Positions 62,612 through 64,000 of a DNA stretch of 64,000 nt are shown piece by piece. A program made the translations under genes and the position numbers. The notes under the pieces are model-generated. The model had not been told where the DNA came from. It was given only the letters and a program-made list of their open reading frames with translations, and did not search any database. Every line of letters begins with the position of its first letter. Position 1 is the stretch's first letter. Source of the stretch: JAQIBY01 sp051747965. GTDB lineage: Bacteria > Bacteroidota > Bacteroidia > Bacteroidales > ML635J-15. Location: the NCBI GenBank assembly GCA_051747965.1, contig JBNJGS010000006.1, positions 5,010 through 69,009 of the forward strand, in the 5' to 3' direction.

Positions 62612-62755
62612 ATGAAATACACATATGAAATAATACAACTGATCGCCTGGCCCGTTCTGATTTATGTCAGCTACTTCATTTCCATGAAGATGATTGACAG
62701 GTTTGAAAAAAAGATTGAAACCGATGAACCAAACAGATCAGAAAATCAGGAATGA
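62612..62755 (+). CDS. 47-residue single-helix membrane protein (CydX-like position)
   Basis: A short gene, below common length cut-offs, directly after cydB. It starts ATG at 62612 and stops TGA at 62753-62755. The peptide begins MKYTYEIIQLIAWPVLIYVS, giving one N-terminal membrane helix (about 7-25), then a charged tail (MIDRFEKKIETDEPNRSENQE). The layout, a short helix and an acidic tail after cydAB, resembles E. coli CydX, which stabilises the haem site, but there is no close sequence match. It overlaps the LPP20-like gene by 4 bases (ATGA). Confidence 0.75.
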   Translation: MKYTYEIIQLIAWPVLIYVSYFISMKMIDRFEKKIETDEPNRSENQE

Positions 62756-63135
62756 TGAAAAGCAAACAAGGAATATTTCTTCTCCTGGCGGCTATTGTGC
62801 TGGTTTCCGCGGGATGTAACCGCAAGCTTCCATGCGAAAAAATATCTTCGGATAACAGCTTTTACCGTGCCAGCGGTGTGGCTTTCAGTCAAAGACGAGA
62901 TATGGCCCAGGAGAAAGCGCTCAATGTAGCCAAGCGCAACCTGGTAAAGGAAATAGCCACGGACATGCATAAAAAAACCGGAGTTAGTGAGAAGTTGCTG
63001 ATGGATACCCTCAAGAAAGGCATTACAATACAGGATATGGAAGTTGTCTGTAAACATATTGACCGGCACAAAGGCTCATTCCGGTGTAGCCTGGCCATAG
63101 AAATGCCCGTGAAACGATTTGAAGATATCGGTTAG
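62752..63135 (+). CDS. LPP20-like lipoprotein
   Basis: A 127-residue lipoprotein. The signal MMKSKQGIFLLLAAIVLVSAGC ends in a lipobox at Cys22. The mature part has the LPP20 pattern: GVAFSQRRDMAQEKALNVAKRNLVKEIATDM, an alpha helix of alternating Ala and charged residues (split here as FSQRRDMAQEKALNVAK and NLVKEIATDM), then short strands (SFRCSLAIEMPVKRF). LPP20-like proteins are of unknown biochemical role. The ATGA overlap with the small membrane protein places it last in the cytochrome bd operon. Confidence 0.82.
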   Translation: MMKSKQGIFLLLAAIVLVSAGCNRKLPCEKISSDNSFYRASGVAFSQRRDMAQEKALNVAKRNLVKEIATDMHKKTGVSEKLLMDTLKKGITIQDMEVVCKHIDRHKGSFRCSLAIEMPVKRFEDIG

Positions 63136-63166
63136 CTGAAGTTCTAAAACCAAGGTATTGCAGTGC

Positions 63167-63240
63167 GGGCTTCCGGGAAGTATTTTATTCAATCAGCTTT
63201 CTTTTTCTAAACATTGACATGAAAAACTTCCCGGAAGCCC
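63167..63240. repeat. 15-base inverted repeat flanking the end of the SDR gene
   Basis: GGGCTTCCGGGAAGT (63167-63181) and ACTTCCCGGAAGCCC (63226-63240) are perfect complements separated by 44 bases. The right arm lies inside the last codons of the dehydrogenase gene and its stop lies in the loop. Each arm also contains CTTCC/GGAAG, itself a small palindrome. Confidence 0.6.
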
Positions 63241-63979
63241 TGGCTGTAGTAAGCCACCTGATTGCCTTTCCGTTTTTATTGTTGTTTATCATTCCGTTTA
63301 CAAGAAAAGGGGTAACGGTTTCAACTTTATCGGCCAAAATATTAACGATTTTCACGAACTGTTTTCTTTCAGGGCTGTCTTTGTCCACCGGAGCCGTTAA
63401 TAAATCTGTAAGAACCATTCCGGGACTTAGTAAACCAACAATAACATTTGTATCTTTTGCTTCCTTGATAAGGCTTTCGGTAAAATAGTTTAATGCTTTT
63501 TTGCTTGTACCGTAAATGCTTAACTTTTTCATTTTTCTGCCATCACTTCCAAAACCTTCCATATTGTATATGGCGCCAAATCCCTGCTTTTGCATATTTT
63601 CAAAGGCTACTTTTGTTCCATACATCATGCCTTTGATGTTGATGTCAATTATATTGTCAATTTTTTCCGTTTCGATTTCCCAAAAATATTTGTTTGCTTG
63701 TCCAACTCCCGCATTGTTTACCCAGATATCTATCTGCCCAAACTTCTGAAAAGCGGCTTTCCACAAATTTTCAACTTCCTTATACCTGGTAACATTACAG
63801 TTTTGAAAAAACACATCTTCGGCACTGAATTGTTTAATCAATTCCTGGTAAGCTGCCCTGGTTGACGCTTCAGTTGTTCCCGAGATGGTAACCTTATAGC
63901 CGTTTTTCAAAAATTCCGTAGCCAAACCAAAGCCAATCCCTCGGGAGCTACCGGTAATTAAAGCATGCATTTTTTTCAT
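63185..63979 (-). CDS. Short-chain dehydrogenase/reductase (SDR) family oxidoreductase
   Basis: A 264-residue NAD(P)-dependent oxidoreductase of Rossmann fold. The cofactor-binding motif is ITGSSRGIGFGLA (Gly-x3-Gly-x-Gly), the structural NNAGVGQ follows near residue 92, and the catalytic Tyr and Lys lie in YGTSKKALNYF. The stretch YNMEGFGSDG before them replaces the usual catalytic Ser environment and resembles the NOL/NYC1 (chlorophyll b reductase-like) branch of SDRs. The substrate is unknown. Its codon use looks more AT-rich than that of its neighbours, and a 15-base inverted repeat encloses its 3' end. Confidence 0.88.
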   Translation of the reverse strand: MKKMHALITGSSRGIGFGLATEFLKNGYKVTISGTTEASTRAAYQELIKQFSAEDVFFQNCNVTRYKEVENLWKAAFQKFGQIDIWVNNAGVGQANKYFWEIETEKIDNIIDINIKGMMYGTKVAFENMQKQGFGAIYNMEGFGSDGRKMKKLSIYGTSKKALNYFTESLIKEAKDTNVIVGLLSPGMVLTDLLTAPVDKDSPERKQFVKIVNILADKVETVTPFLVNGMINNNKNGKAIRWLTTARASGKFFMSMFRKRKLIE

Positions 63980-64000
63980 ATTGTTTCGTTTTAATGGAAT

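Overview
This window reads as part of a Bacteroidota chromosome, most likely a free-living member of the Bacteroidales/Marinilabiliales side of the phylum. That placement is inferred from gene content, not from a marker search. The clues are two large SprB/PKD-repeat surface proteins (one with a type IX secretion type-B C-terminal domain), a short 288-residue primary sigma factor, a Rho with a long charged N-terminal insertion, families largely confined to the phylum (GWxTD, DUF4492, DUF6132, TlpA-like proteins with long N-termini), and several promoters matching the Bacteroidota -7 consensus TAnnTTTG. Both strands are densely coding. I see no tRNA, rRNA, CRISPR array, insertion sequence or prophage.

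Layout. 1-5.7 kb: two tandem secreted adhesin-like proteins on the minus strand, the first cut by the window edge. 6.1-10.6 kb: pyruvate phosphate dikinase and a PepD-type dipeptidase, each with its own terminator. 10.8-13.7 kb: a tandem pair of TlpA-like thioredoxin proteins. 14-20.1 kb: an outer-membrane lipid cluster (LptD, N-acetylmuramoyl-L-alanine amidase, MlaD, PagL-like lipid A deacylase). 20.2-23.3 kb: NAD salvage (PncB, PncA), then a lipocalin lipoprotein and a macrodomain protein. 23.4-27.3 kb: DUF368 lipid-carrier translocase, a TPR protein, ribulose-phosphate epimerase and the sigma factor. 27.6-31.2 kb: Rho and an MltF-like lytic transglycosylase. 31.2-35.6 kb: an exonuclease/GIY-YIG fusion nuclease with a zinc-ribbon membrane protein, an OmpA-family protein, a ferredoxin and an MFS transporter. 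35.7-42.2 kb: a TonB-dependent receptor facing a HELSH metallopeptidase, an unrecognised 585-residue secreted protein coupled to a cation efflux protein, and a thioredoxin lipoprotein with DUF6132. 42.3-50.5 kb: gamma carbonic anhydrase, then an exopolysaccharide set (AsnB-like, GT4, Wza, Wzc, WecA-like). 50.5-58.9 kb: an MltD-like transglycosylase, UvrA, MtaB, an inositol-monophosphatase-family protein, a GWxTD protein and a Hanks-type kinase. 58.9-59.6 kb: a palindrome-rich non-coding stretch ending in a 100-N assembly gap flanked by an exact 99-base duplication. 59.6-63.1 kb: a cytochrome bd operon (DUF4492, CydA, CydB, a 47-residue membrane peptide, an LPP20-like lipoprotein). 63.2-64 kb: a short-chain dehydrogenase.

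Much of the window serves the cell envelope: lipopolysaccharide insertion and trimming, phospholipid traffic, lipid-carrier recycling, three peptidoglycan hydrolases, capsule export and surface adhesins. I found no clear-cut new defence or mobile system. The most interesting leads are the envelope/metal neighbourhood around 35.7-42.2 kb (a probably leaderless metallopeptidase and the unrecognised secreted protein coupled to a zinc-type exporter), the exonuclease-GIY-YIG-cysteine-cluster nuclease, the GWxTD/kinase pair, and the extended cytochrome bd operon with a Crp/Fnr-like palindrome on its promoter.
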